This document shows, piece after piece, positions 44,070 through 55,105 of a stretch of 64,000 nt of DNA. The stretch comes from Chrysemys picta bellii (taxonomy: Eukaryota; Chordata; Testudines; Emydidae), in NCBI RefSeq assembly GCF_011386835.1, contig NC_088792.1:65021287-65085286 (forward strand). The letters are read 5' to 3'. Below the pieces are notes generated by a model. That model had not been told where the DNA came from, searched no databases, and was given only the letters and a program-made list of their open reading frames with translations. Made by a program: the position numbers and the translations under genes. The first letter of the stretch is position 1, and each line of letters opens with the position of its first letter.

Positions 44070-44245
44070 GACTGCAGCTTTGTCCACACTGGGTTTTCTA
44101 CCCACCAGCTTCAAACTGGGGTAAGCTGCATTGGTGCAGTCATAGTTCACACCAATGCACTGTGTCTACACTAGGGGTAGCAGTGGTGCAACTACATCAG
44201 AGTAGCTGCGCTAGCTAAGAGCCCCAGGGCAGACAAGTCATTATT
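44070..44245. mobile_element. Probable TIR DNA element remnant (TGTCTACACT type)
   Basis: Contains GCTTTGTCCACACTGGG, TGTGTCTACACTAGGGGT and CTGCGCTAGCTAAGAGCCCC. It belongs loosely to the reptile elements with GTCTACACT ends such as 18114-18370. Ends are not resolved. Confidence 0.4.
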
Positions 44246-44334
44246 TGAATAAGAGGCCTTTCTAGGTGCTGGAAGAAGTGATGGCTGGGATTCAATAGGT
44301 GGCAGTTTTCTCTCTGAGCTAGTATGTGTCATCA

Positions 44335-44720
44335 TGGATGTTGCTGAAGGCAACACCTTTCAAAAGAGATGTTAAATTAAAATTCTTCACGCTTGTGATC
44401 ACTAAAAGCCCATCAGCCATTTTTTACAATAGACTGGGCATTAACCGAGGTATCTAACATAAATTCCTTTTGCAGTTCCATCTTGATACAGTGTTCTTCC
44501 ATGTATGTTTTTAACACCATTGTATAGTGTTGCTGTGTGCTGTTAAACAAATGCTCTCATCCCAAAGATGAGTGTAAGTCAATGGTGGGTGAAGTGGCCT
44601 GCCTATGTATCCTTTGATTCCCTCACAAGGTTGTTATTTAAGGTAATTATTCTTTTAAAGTGCTCCATGAGCCACAGATGAAAAGTGTTGTACAAACATA
44701 AAGGATCATTATTACCAAAC
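44335..44720 (+). mobile_element. Ancient SINE, near full body (Deu/V-SINE-like)
   Basis: In order: AAAAGAGATGTTAAATTAA, GTGATCACTAAAAGCCCAT, GGCATTAACCGAGGTATC, CAGTGTTCTTCCATGTATG, GTGTTGCTGTGTGCTGTTAA, AATGGTGGGTGAAGTGG, TAAAGTGCTCCATGAG, then GTTGTACAAACATAAAGG and a TTATTA tail. The same order (GATGTTAAAC, CATTAAAGATCCC, GTTAACCC, GGTGGTTGA, AAGCGCTTTG) is known from widespread vertebrate SINEs, including fish. Identification is from memory of consensus. Confidence 0.5.
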
Positions 44721-47045
44721 TGACTTACTACAGCACTAAGACATATGTACTATTTGTCATTTCATTATGACTCCTGTAGTACCATGATACATTGGGTAAA
44801 TCAATCAAGTTATTAAAATATGCTAATTTATATGGCAAATTAAGGATAAATTAAATTCACTGGTCATACATATTAGCTATGTTATTAATAAGATTAAAAG
44901 GAGTTAGTTAAGAACCAAATTAAAAAGTTGTCAATTTCAGCTTAGTTGTGTAATTCAGAAGGAGAAAGGTAGAAAATGTATTATTATTAGGGCACTCTCT
45001 GCAGCAGTGCAACCTTGGAAAGAATTCAGACCCACGGGGGACCTCATACTATGTTGTTATATCAGCCATCTTGTATTGTAAATTTAGATCTGCTTAACAA
45101 ACAGGAATGGGGTAGGTCAAATCAGCAGGAAATCAATGAAAGCAGATAGCTTTTTGTTACTCAAATTAAGGTGTAATAAAATGTTTATATCAAAGGCCTT
45201 TTGAAACTTCTAATCTCTTAAGATTCAGCTAGGGCTAAAGTGTTCTTGGAAAATTGTGGATAAAAAGCAGGTTTCAGAAGAATTATACAAGTTAAAAGGA
45301 AATATTTATATGAGGTATTAATGTGCAGTTTTATATTCTGGATCAACATTTCAAGCAGTTACATTTTAAAATAACAATTTTTTTAAAAAAAGCCTGGCTC
45401 ACAAAAAATTAGCCAGACTGCTTCTGAATAAAATTTTAAGCCCTACTGATTTATTCTGTTGATTAACTCGGTTGGATTTATTGGTTGTTAATAGTCTGCT
45501 AAAGCAAATAATGAGCCACTTGATGAGAATAAAAGATATTTTCAGACTCTTAAACTATTTAACTACTAACAGCAAATCAGCCCAGGGAGACTGTATGTGG
45601 AGATTGAATGTTCAAGGGCTTAGATCCAAAATCTAAGTCAGGAATAGGAATAATAGCATTACTCGGAGTGTTTGCAAGGCACCCAGAAGAGTCTATGCAT
45701 GGAAGTGAGGGTTTCGGGGAGAAAAACAGGAGCAGAGAAGGGGAGTCACTAAAAATGTCCAGTTTATCATGTGAAATATCTAGTCACGATGATGTTGAGC
45801 AACATTAGCCATCACAAAGGTTCTGTTCTCAGCCCCTGAACCGTGGGTTAGGTTTTAGACATTACCATTAATTATTGAAACTCAGAAGGCTGCAAAAACA
45901 TCTTGATTCATTGGCAAACTGACAAACATATGGTGTGTTTTGCAAACCTCTAGTTTTCTGTTCAGAGGAGGAGAACATTAATTGCATACAAATTCTACTG
46001 GGAGTTCAGAAACCAGCCGTCGTTAACATAGTTAAGTGTCGTATCTGGTAAGCTCAATGCATTTTAAAATCCAAGTAACAAATTAGAACTTTTACAGAGG
46101 CTTAGGACAACCAAAGTGCTTAAATGTAATAAACCCAAAGAACAACAACAATGTATCAGACAGCTTTGTTTTTGATTGATAGTCTGGATGGCATGTATAT
46201 TTACTGGCAATCGGAAGCTGATGTCTGGAATGTGTTGTTTCATGAAGTTCCTGGGGCCCTACCAATGCTACTTAAGTCATTTGATTGTCAGATTGACATT
46301 TGAAATCCCAAGAATATCGAGATTCCAGATCCAGAGTCACTCAAAACAGAGTTTAATCATGAGCCACTGAACTGTGGACAGCCTCAGAGTGCTGGAAGAT
46401 ATCACTTGACAAATACTCAGATAGAGTAGAGGGCTCTAATTCAGCTAGGTTATGGAGTGGCAAGAGCTATTCCATACTGAAAGTTGCAATAATTTTGTTT
46501 GTTTGTTTAAAGCTGAATATCAAATTTGCATTTTGATGGATTTTGGTAGGAGATCAAATTTACCCTGACTCTAAAGTACAAAAGTACTGTGGCCCTAGTA
46601 TCTTTAAGATTGCCAGAGATGTATCCTGAAGTAAGGGAGATCTGACTTTGGGAGTAACACTTTTGACTAAATTGGTGACTTGTAGTAGAAAGGACAAGTT
46701 CTGTTACTTTGTTATGACTGATTCCTACCAACTGCTTCCTGGATCAGAAAAACACAATCTCAGAGCAGGTTGCTTGCCCACACACCTGAAGAAGAAGAGT
46801 GCAGTGGACATAGCTATCAGAACAAGGGGTGATACAATCTGTTAAACATGTAGGATCAAATTAATGTAAGCAGATGTATCTCCATGGACTTAATTGGAAA
46901 TCACACTCTCTCATGCCAGGGCTGAGCTCATTTGGATGACATTCCAGAATTAAGGTCTATAACTCTTCAAAACCTTAGGCAGAAAGTAACAAGCAGCTAT
47001 TTAATCATCTCTGTGTACTACACAACTTTCATCCAGAATGGTTTG
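44721..47045. other. Unique AT-rich DNA
   Basis: No exon or classified repeat seen over 2.3 kb. Confidence 0.4.
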
Positions 47046-47160
47046 TAGTATTTATTATTAGTTAAGTGCCAGCAGTGTACTCCATGCTATATATACACAA
47101 GACACAAAAGAAGATATAATCCTTGGGAGAAGTTTAGAGTCTAAATAGGTGGGACAAGGA
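47046..47160 (-). mobile_element. MIR/CORE-SINE 3' part, minus strand
   Basis: GTATTTATTATTAGTTAAGT, GCAGTGTACTCCATGCTA, then AGTTTAGAGTCTAAATAGG; a diverged reversed MIR end. Confidence 0.55.
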
Positions 47161-47715
47161 TCAGACTCTAAGTGAGGTAGAATTTCATGAGACCCTCTGT
47201 TCTGAAGCTAGTGTCTTCCAATAGCCCAGGATTAAAGAGGAAAGAACATCTAGCATCACACAGAATTATGGAAATTGCAGTGTGGCAGAGTTGGATTTGT
47301 CTGTATCAAATTATGAGAACTATTTTATATTATGTGTTGAACACATGACTAAGCTTACCTGAGGGCAATTTATTGTACTATATTCCAGATTGCTACTGTG
47401 TCCTGAAAAGGGGCTTGACTCCTTGTTGAAGGTCTATCACAGAGAAACCATCAACACAGCAATCTAGGGCTATCATATTTGAATGACGCTCAACTGCTGC
47501 CCCCCCCCCCCCGACCCCATGGAACAATGGGTTTTCTACACTGGTGGGGCCAGTCTGACTAGGGAAGAGGCTGGAGCTTTCCAGCTGAACACATGGCAAA
47601 AGGAGTTAGAGACTACTTAAGAAAGAATTCAGCTCTGAACAGGAAGGCAGACCATCAACACATGTAAGAAAGACTTGCAGGAATAAGAGGGGGCAGAAGG
47701 GACTCTGTCCAGCCT
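47161..47715. other. Unique DNA with a C13 run
   Basis: 47500-47512 is 13 consecutive C. No gene recognised. Confidence 0.4.
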
Positions 47716-47995
47716 GAAATGACAGAACAAGGAGTAATGGTCTCAAGTTGCAGTGGGGGAGCTTTAGGTTGGATATTAGGAAAAACTTTTTCATTAGGAG
47801 GATGGTGAAGCACTGGAATGGGTTACCTAGGGAGGTGGTGGAATCTCCTTCTTTAGAGGTTTTTAAGGTCAGGCTTGACAAAGCCCTGACTGGGATGATT
47901 TAGTTGGGGATTGGTCCTGCTTTGAGCAGGGGGTTGGACTAGATGACCTCCTGAGGTCCCTTCCAACCCTAATATTCTGTGATTCTACGAAATGT
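47716..47995 (+). mobile_element. CR1 LINE 3' end, plus strand
   Basis: From ACAAGGAGTAATGGTCTCAA to CTTCCAACCCTAATATTCTG and TGATTCTACG. It contains the end of ORF2 and the 3' UTR with GGTCCTGCTTTGAGCAGGGG, a hairpin typical of the CR1 3' end. 5'-truncated. Confidence 0.95.
47733..47904 (+). pseudogene. CR1 ORF2 C-terminal fragment
   Basis: Reads [17 protein letters not shown], then [20 protein letters not shown], matching the C-terminus of the copy at 33129-35936 ([19 protein letters not shown] and [20 protein letters not shown]). Close to the end an A4 run at 47880-47883 shifts the frame by one base relative to the expected AAA, so the final residues and the TAG at 47902-47904 lie in another frame. 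About 55 codons survive. Confidence 0.85.
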
Positions 47996-49804
47996 CGACA
48001 TACCTCAGACTCACACGGAGGACTTTTTTATTATTCAAAGATCTGTTGCATGAGTGCTTTTAAGAGTAAAGTGACTGTAACTAAGAAATTTCTTTGCTAA
48101 GCTTGTGTTCCTTTCTATCCTGCCACATTCTCCCTGAAGGGACTAAACTAGAAGCCCAGAGTGCCCACAGCGTTCGTGGAGCTCTGAGAGACCATGCCTG
48201 TGGATGGGGGATGGGGGATCTGAGAAACTTACTTCAGGGTCTAGGCTGGCAGAACTGTGAAGTCTCAGATCCTAAGAAAAGGTGTCAAACAGGAGATCTG
48301 AGCCTGGGAGTCCCAAAGCTTAACAGATCCAAAGCTAGTAACACTGAGTAAACTCTGCCCAGACTCAGAGACTGGGTCCACTCACAATGGATTGGTGTCC
48401 ATACAGAGGGATACTAGGCCAGGTTGTAACAGAACTGGAAGACCACCTGTTTAATCTTCCAGTCCATCCATCAGTGCCTTTTACCACATTTTCCAGTTTA
48501 AATTATTCAAGTGACAGAGTTTCCACCTCACTTCTAGAAGAGTTAAATTCTACATTATTTAGCAGCTAATGTATATCCATATCAATGCCCCTCTTAAAGA
48601 TTATCAAGTACTGTATACAAACCTCCTATTTCAGTGCCAGTGACCAAGGTCTGAGAACAAAGCAAATTCACTGTGCTTGTGTGTGCATCATTGAGAGTTC
48701 TTTCCTGCAGTGCTCTTTGAAACTGACTGGTTTTCTGGCTGGTTTTCTTCCTCACATCCTCCACATTACATTTTATGTGCGTAAATTTTAAAACCTAGCC
48801 CCAGTGTGCTTATAAAATGCCAGGTTATTGACAATGGTAGTGCTCATTTGCTGTGGCCAATTTAGCACTAATAAGCTGAAATTGCGCTATGGGGATTCTT
48901 CTACATGGAACATAAACTCCTTTCCCTTCACTATTAAGAACACTTTCCCATAAAATGATGGGAGCCTAATAGTTTCTTCTCCATGTTAGTAACCAATCTC
49001 TGTACATATTAGTGCTATTTTCCCCAACAGCTTTCACTGTAACACATATTAGCTCTATTACAAGGCACTGAATCAACGAATACACAGTATATAGTCCACT
49101 GAACTGCTCTGCCAGAGTATTGGGAATCCAGCAATTAATCCAGCATCTCACGTGTTCATACTACCGTGGTTCTTGAGAAACAGCCAGTGCTGGAAAACGT
49201 GGAATTTGCTGCAATGAACCAGATCCACTGCTTGGGCTGGTTGTGGGTTTTCGGTTTATGTTTGTTTATTCCTATTACTTTAGAAAAGGTGGGGGTCTAT
49301 TCCAGGATAACTTTCAGAGATGCTGAATCTGGGCCTCCCACCCCTCCAAATGGGGAACAGCACTAGCAGTGGGAAGGCATTCACACCCCCTTGACATCAT
49401 TATTCACTGAACTCTGGAACTGGCACTCTGCATATACTTTCTCATTTGCTGGGTGGACATGCATTATTGCTCCTCCTTCTGCCCTCCCTTCTCCTATCAC
49501 CGCATCCAATCAGCTATCCCAATTCACTCTCCTTTTTTCTTTGTCATCCCTGTCCCTTCCCTCCTTTTATATTTCTCTTCCTCAGTTTCCCCTTCTCTTA
49601 CTCCAACAATCTGTTCCTCTTCCCCACTTCAAGCCTGAGTCCAAAAATAACCAATGTCATACTCATAAAGCTACTTTTGTCTTATAAATAAAACAAATAT
49701 ATAAACAAAATTGTAAGGAGAAAGGACACACAGAATGAACATGACATGTGCCTTGTCTCATCTTGATCACTTTGCTACTATGCACCTCCACCCCCTATTC
49801 CACG
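47996..49804. other. Unique DNA
   Basis: No gene or classified repeat. 49480-49640 is pyrimidine-rich, which gives three overlapping low-complexity open frames. Confidence 0.4.
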
Positions 49805-49865
49805 AGCTTAAATCTATTGACTTCAGGGGAGCTATGTGAATTTACACCAACTATATATCTGGCTC
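49805..49865. repeat. Half of a small palindromic element
   Basis: AATCTATTGACTTCAGGGGA, GCTATGTGAATTTACACC and ATCTGGCTCC; right half of the family at 23152-23242. Confidence 0.45.
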
Positions 49866-49867
49866 CT

Positions 49868-49948
49868 CCTGTATGCTTTACAGTGCCTAGCACAACGGGC
49901 CTCTATCCTGAGCAGAGCCTCTGGGCTCAGTAAAATAAATCAATAATC
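49868..49948 (+). mobile_element. MIR/CORE-SINE 3' end, plus strand
   Basis: TACAGTGCCTAGCACAACGG, GCCTCTATCCTGAGCAGAGC, then CTCTGGGCTCAGTAAAATAA. Confidence 0.7.
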
Positions 49949-50779
49949 TAATGAATGACGTTCCAGCAATGAAGCTATGTAGGCTGATCTCTCACTTATT
50001 GAATAATACACGTGGCTCCTCTTGTCTGCTTAGAATCCAGCACAGGGTTATTTCATTCTGTAATAAAATGACTCTCATAATTCTCCCCAGAATAAATCGA
50101 CTTGTGTGACATCATTAATACCCTGAACATTCTGAGCAGCCTTAACTAACCACAATCTCCAGACAGAAGATGGAAGACACTACCATCTCGCTGCCTGAAC
50201 TTCACAGGGTCTGTGTTGTTAGGAATTAAAAACAAAGCTTATTAATTTTGTATTAATTAAACGTATATTATAGCAGTGGTATCATTTCCCCTATTTCCCT
50301 TGGCAGTAATCAGATTCCCTCATTGTGATAAACTACTCGGCCTTCGGCCTCATAGCTTATCCACCTGAGAATTGAATTATTGCCTCATAAAAGAGAGGGC
50401 TGATTATATAATCACTTAATTAAATGTTGTACTCAGTCATTGCTGAGCTACTCCTAAAATGCTTTTGGCATCTATATTCACTAGTGGAGTTTAAACATCA
50501 GAAGACTTATTTTTTTTCAGATGTGCTACTTTAAAGGTTATTCATCCCAATGTTCTTTTGTTTGTACTTCTTGATTATCATCCATCTGTCTGACTCACTC
50601 CCAGTCAAAAAGGGGATGAAATGCTCTGTATGGTCCTGTCTGGCTTGCAGACAGCAGTCAAATTCTTAACGTTCTTTTTAGTTTGGAAATGTTTTTTTCT
50701 CTCTCTCTCTGTAAAAGCTTCCAGAGGTAAAGCACCCTCCTTCGTCTATTAGGCAGCTCTATTCTGAGCAAGTATCAAG
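49949..50779. other. Repeat-poor AT-rich DNA, possible conserved non-coding block
   Basis: 50030-50470 lacks any repeat match. It holds GTATTAATTAAACGTATA, the perfect hairpin GGCCTTCGGCC at about 50339-50349 and ATCACTTAATTAAATG. 50697-50710 is a TC microsatellite. No coding signal. Confidence 0.35.
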
Positions 50780-50850
50780 GACCAGACCTGAAGCCCACTG
50801 AAATTAATGGGAGTCTCTCAATTGACTTCAGTGAGCTTTGGATCAGGCCT
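50780..50850. repeat. Small palindromic (MITE-like) element, complete
   Basis: GACCAGACCTGAAGCCCACT on the left; CAGTGAGCTTTGGATCAGGC on the right, inverted. Centre AATTAATGGGAGTCTCTC then AATTGACTT. Confidence 0.65.
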
Positions 50851-52204
50851 TATAAAGGAAAAATCCACATGTGCTACATTATGAGAGCAAACAGTGTTTG
50901 TTACAGCTCCAGGAGTTCTCCCTGGCGGTCACTGGGTTCCTATATGAGACCCAAATCTTGAGTCCCATATACTTTTAAGCCTACTGAGTCTGAGTAGCAT
51001 CCAGACACTGGCTCTATGTCTGGTCTTTCAGGCACACACATGGGGTTCAGACTCCAATGCTGGTACCCCTTCTTAGGGTGTGGGGCCCCGCAGCTGAGCT
51101 GCCATAGGTCCCAAGACCAGCACGGACCCCCTCAAGTCTCCCCAGTAGCAGACGCACACATGGCCCCTCCAGAGCTCCACCCTCTTGGGTACTCTGGATC
51201 AGTGTCCCCCCTTCAGGGGTTGTGTGACACTTAATGCAACAGAGACTTTGCAAAGGCACTTCTAAATCACACACACACTTTACTCATCAACAAAGCCCAA
51301 GAGATATACAGATCTATGGACACATTAAAAAAAAAATACTCACCTGCACATGAAACCTTCCCTCATTTTTTTCACTCCCATAGAGAGCTTTGGATATTAG
51401 TCAGTGTCTTCCAGGGAGTCCAGGATTATTCTGCACCCTGTCTCCTCCTGTCCAGTATTGTATTCTAAGTCTGGTCTTCTCCTCTCTCCTCTACACACAG
51501 AAGCCCTTCTGCATATAAGTGTTGGTGTGAGACCTCATGCCCCAGACATGCTGCATTCATTTGCATAACCTCCCTTGGTTTCAAAGGGGTGAGAGTGGAT
51601 CTATCGTTAGCCAACCCACTGTCCTTCCAGGGAGTCTCCATTGTCCTCTTAGGGCAAGGGATTCAATAGCTTTTATGTCTGTGCCACTTAGGGACAGACT
51701 CCAGGTGCCAGTCCCCTCCTCTTAACACAAGATAGCTAATGCCAGGATACAGTGAAGGACATCATTAAGACAGTAAGCACACAGAGTTCATAAAATCAAA
51801 CTGGAATTCATAAGTTCACATAGGTAGATCCCCAAACTACCACAGTGTTTCTCTGACATCATAGTACCATGTGGCAGAATGGATCCAAATCAATTTCTGT
51901 GGCTCCAAACTGAATTAGATTTTGCAGTTGAAAATTAAAGGGAAAGAAAAAAAGATACCCGAGGAAGGGGTTGGGAGCTGATCAGATACATAGTCACAAA
52001 CTAAAACAATTTGGAGAAAAACTCCAGTGATTCTATTCTTTTGTCTGTGGAGGCCCAGCTTGCCTAAACCAAAAGGCTTTCTACACTGTCCCTGTGCAGC
52101 TTGAATTTTAAGCTTTGATCCCACCTACCTGCTGAATTGTATGGAACAGGGTATTTCACTCCTTCTATCACCACTGATGGAAGGCCACTCACATTTGACA
52201 TTAC
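50851..52204. other. Unclassified DNA
   Basis: 50900-51750 has patchy GC-rich stretches that could be a decayed LTR or other repeat, but nothing specific could be matched. Confidence 0.3.
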
Positions 52205-52285
52205 ATATGCAAAGTCAGGACCTGACAAGCTCCCTCTGAATTCACTGGGAATCTTTCGATTGATGTCAATGGGAGCTAGGTCGAT
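52205..52285. repeat. Decayed small palindromic element
   Basis: GACAAGCTCCCTCTGAATTC and TTGATGTCAATGGGAGCTAG pair in part (GAGCT/AGCTC, with a TGTCAATGGG centre). Confidence 0.4.
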
Positions 52286-53736
52286 CACCAGCAGCTTTGG
52301 CAATAGGGAAAGAGTAGACTGGAAAGCTTTCATGAGCAGATTGAGCCATCTCCAATTATTTCACTGCCCTAAAAAAAAAAAAAACCAAGTTCCTTTGCTG
52401 TAGCCACTTGCACCCTGCTCAGATGTACATGTGTGAGAGATGAAAGATGGAAAGGCTATAGCATTATTTAATTTAAATTTTAACGCAAGTTGCCATTAAC
52501 ATTCTTTGGCACATTTTAATCAACAATGGGACAGATTAATCCATGGAAGTAACTGAAATTATACTACTGATGAATTAGGCCCAGTACTTATTGTTTTACT
52601 GACATAAATGAAAGCTTCTGTACGTTCTGGGATAGTGTGTATGTGAGTGGGTATGGGAGATGGGGAATAGGCTTATAGTTAAATCATGTTTCATTGAAAC
52701 AAACTGCTCATGTTCTGCCTAGGTATTGTAGCCTCTCAAATCTGTTTCTCCCTGATCTCAGTGTTACATGTCAATAATTTCTACTGGATTAACTACTCTC
52801 ATTTGTCAGTGTGTGCCTTTTTCCTCTTCACAGAGGTCTGCTCTGGACATTGTATCTTCTATAAGCACGTGTTTGGAGTATAAATTACTTTTCAATCATA
52901 TCTTTGCAATTCTAACAACATTCTCGGTATTGTAGCAGGTGCTTTCCCTAGTGGTTATTTATATAGACTCTAATGGCTTGTCATCTGTCTGTGCAGTCAC
53001 TTCTCTGCCAAATATATAACAGAGAAATTTTCTAGTAGCATAAGCCTCTGGTAATTTTGGTTCTTTAAAATCTAAGATTTTTTTAATCTAGTTGTCTATA
53101 GCCCTGTTCTGCGGAACTTTAACAGCTAGCTTAGAACTGTGCAAGAAGTTCTTTTGGAATCTTGAACCCACCTAAAATCAGGGTAGATTCAGAATCTGTT
53201 CCTTCCACCAGCTTTGAGATATGGTTGGGAATTAGTTGCTGCTGGGTACGCAGCCTTTGCATCCACTCAGAGCCACTCCACTACCACTGGCATGTCTAGC
53301 TGGAGGGCACAGTGACCTATCCCCCTCATCCCCTTCCTGCTCTATCCTGGTGTTAAAGGCCTGCAGGAGAGGACACCTAAGCGGAGGACTTATTGACAGT
53401 TCTACAGGCTGAATCTTTGCTGGATTGTCTGGTAAGGATTGCCATATCTCTCGTCCTTACAAGTTCTTGGGTGCACATGTGGACAGGATACGCTTTTGCA
53501 GTTATGTATTAGGTATTCAGTGTCACATGACAATAATTGTTCCTGTAGAAATAATATTAACATATTTTAATTCTCTCCCTCGTTGTCGGTATATACCCTA
53601 GGCAAAGCATTACATAAAATAAACTAAGTAAAGCAGCCACCAGGCTTGCTCATCCCACTAAATTTTTTCTGAGGCTTGAGGTTGGAAGCTGTGTTCTGTA
53701 TCTTATCTGAAAACGGCTTTTCCAAGTGCAAAATGC
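52286..53736. other. Unique DNA
   Basis: No gene or classified repeat. Confidence 0.4.
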
Positions 53737-53744
53737 CTCCCAAC
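53737..53744 (+). repeat. Target-site duplication, left copy (8 bp)
   Basis: CTCCCAAC; the right copy at 55098-55105 is CTCCTAAC, 7 of 8 the same. Confidence 0.7.
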
Positions 53745-54134
53745 CAGTGTTGCCATACGTACTGATAAAAAGGACTTGAGTATAAAGTGCCAAGTGCACC
53801 ATCACAGAAGTACTTATAAGTACAAGTATGCTGAGAAAATAGCACTTATGTATTTATAAGTAAAAGTGCAAGTACCCGTATAAGTGCAAGTACTTTCAAC
53901 TCCTGTATTCCCTGCAATTGTGTGGGCAATATATGAACAACTGCCTAAAAAACATAAGCACATAGTGGAAGAGAAAGAAAAAACGAGCAACAGTTAAATT
54001 TTATTTGTATACACAAATAAGCATGGAATAACAATGCAAGAAATCTCTTATACATGTAAATAAATATATTACATTTCATTTCCATTTTATTTATATTTTT
54101 ACACACATGAATGATATTATGTACAGACAGCATA

Positions 54135-54287
54135 TCATTCCACGAAACACATCATCTCAAACATGTCATCCTGATGATGGTTCCTTCTTGGCAAAAGGAT
54201 TTGTCCAGCACTACTGAATAATCTTTCCACAGGAACAAAGCTTGGTAAGAAATTTGATAACAAGTTGAGTAACTGCTGGTTATCTTT
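54135..54287 (-). pseudogene. hAT transposase C-terminal dimerisation region, remnant
   Basis: The minus-strand frame reads SNFLPSFVPVERLFSSAG then QILLPRRN, which is the hallmark VERxFSxAGxI...RR end of the hAT transposase dimerisation domain. It stops at TGA 54135-54137 and is cut upstream by TGA at 54288-54290. About 50 codons survive, and the catalytic parts are not recognisable. The frame lies inside 53745-55097 and confirms its hAT nature. Confidence 0.85.
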
Positions 54288-54446
54288 TCAGTTGATCCTG
54301 TTTATGCGATGAACCACTGAGGAATTGCATTCTAACAATTCTTAAGAAGGAGTCAGATACAGCTGCCTCCTGCTCATTAAAGCTATGGAAATTAGTGGCA
54401 ACACTGGAGCGTGCCCAGTATCTGCTAGATATTTCCTACTCCTACT

Positions 54447-54578
54447 AGGGTGACCAGACAGCAAGTGTGAAAAATCAGGACAGGGTGTGTGTGTGGGGGG
54501 GGGGTAATAGGAGCCTATATAAGAAAAAGACCCAAAAATCGGAACTGTCCCTATAAAATCGGGACATCTGGTCACCCT
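54447..54578. mobile_element. MITE of the AGGGTGACC family, nested in a hAT
   Basis: AGGGTGACCAGACAGCAAGT and GGACATCTGGTCACCCT, the inverted form of 22558-22679 with the same TAATAGGAGCCTATATAAG block. It differs mainly by a TG/G-rich expansion (54485-54504). No clear TSD remains: flanks are TACTCCTACT and AACCTTTCCC. Confidence 0.9.
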
Positions 54579-55097
54579 AACCTTTCCCTGCAGGATATGC
54601 AGCTATTGGGCTTGTCTCTCAATGCAGGACACCGAGAGGTATGTGTCTGCCAGCTCTGGCTCCCCATCCCAACTCCCATTTATTCACCCCTCCAGTGTAG
54701 CTGGGTCAGGCCAGGCAGCAAATCTCTCTGCTGCTGGTTGGAGTGACCAATCAGAAGTGAAGGGCTGCCATCTTCCCGGGCTGGTGCCACAGCAGGGCCA
54801 ACAGAAAAAAACGGTGGCAGATGGAACCCAGAGCTTGAATCCCCCACACCACGGCAGTGGGTTCAGGGGGCCAACCAGAATCTGGGATGGTTGCGAGGGA
54901 TGTGATTGCTTCAAAAAGGTATTTTGAAAAAGTAGTTGCAGATTTAAAAAAACTACTTATGTTTTAAGTACCTTTAAAATGTCCTTCAAATATTCTGTAC
55001 CCTTGTTTTTAAGTACTTAAATATAAGTGTGTTGAGTGATTCAAAATACTTAAGTATGTGCTTAAGTACAAATGTATTTAAGTACATGAGAACACTG

Positions 55098-55105
55098 CTC
55101 CTAAC
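55098..55105 (+). repeat. Target-site duplication, right copy (8 bp)
   Basis: CTCCTAAC, one change from 53737-53744. Confidence 0.7.

Larger units (their letters stand above)
53745..55097 (-). mobile_element. hAT DNA transposon, decayed (1.35 kb)
   Basis: Left end CAGTGTTGCCATACGTAC; right end GTACATGAGAACACTG, inverted with changes. It is flanked by an 8-bp TSD. Sub-terminal AAGTACTT, TTAAGTAC and AAGTGCAAGTAC repeats crowd both ends, a usual place for transposase binding. It carries a transposase C-terminal remnant on the minus strand and a nested MITE. The interior is shorter than an autonomous hAT. Confidence 0.8.

Noticed and set aside
49391..49691. Three overlapping Pro/Ser/Leu-rich frames
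   Set aside because: They come from a pyrimidine-rich tract; low complexity.
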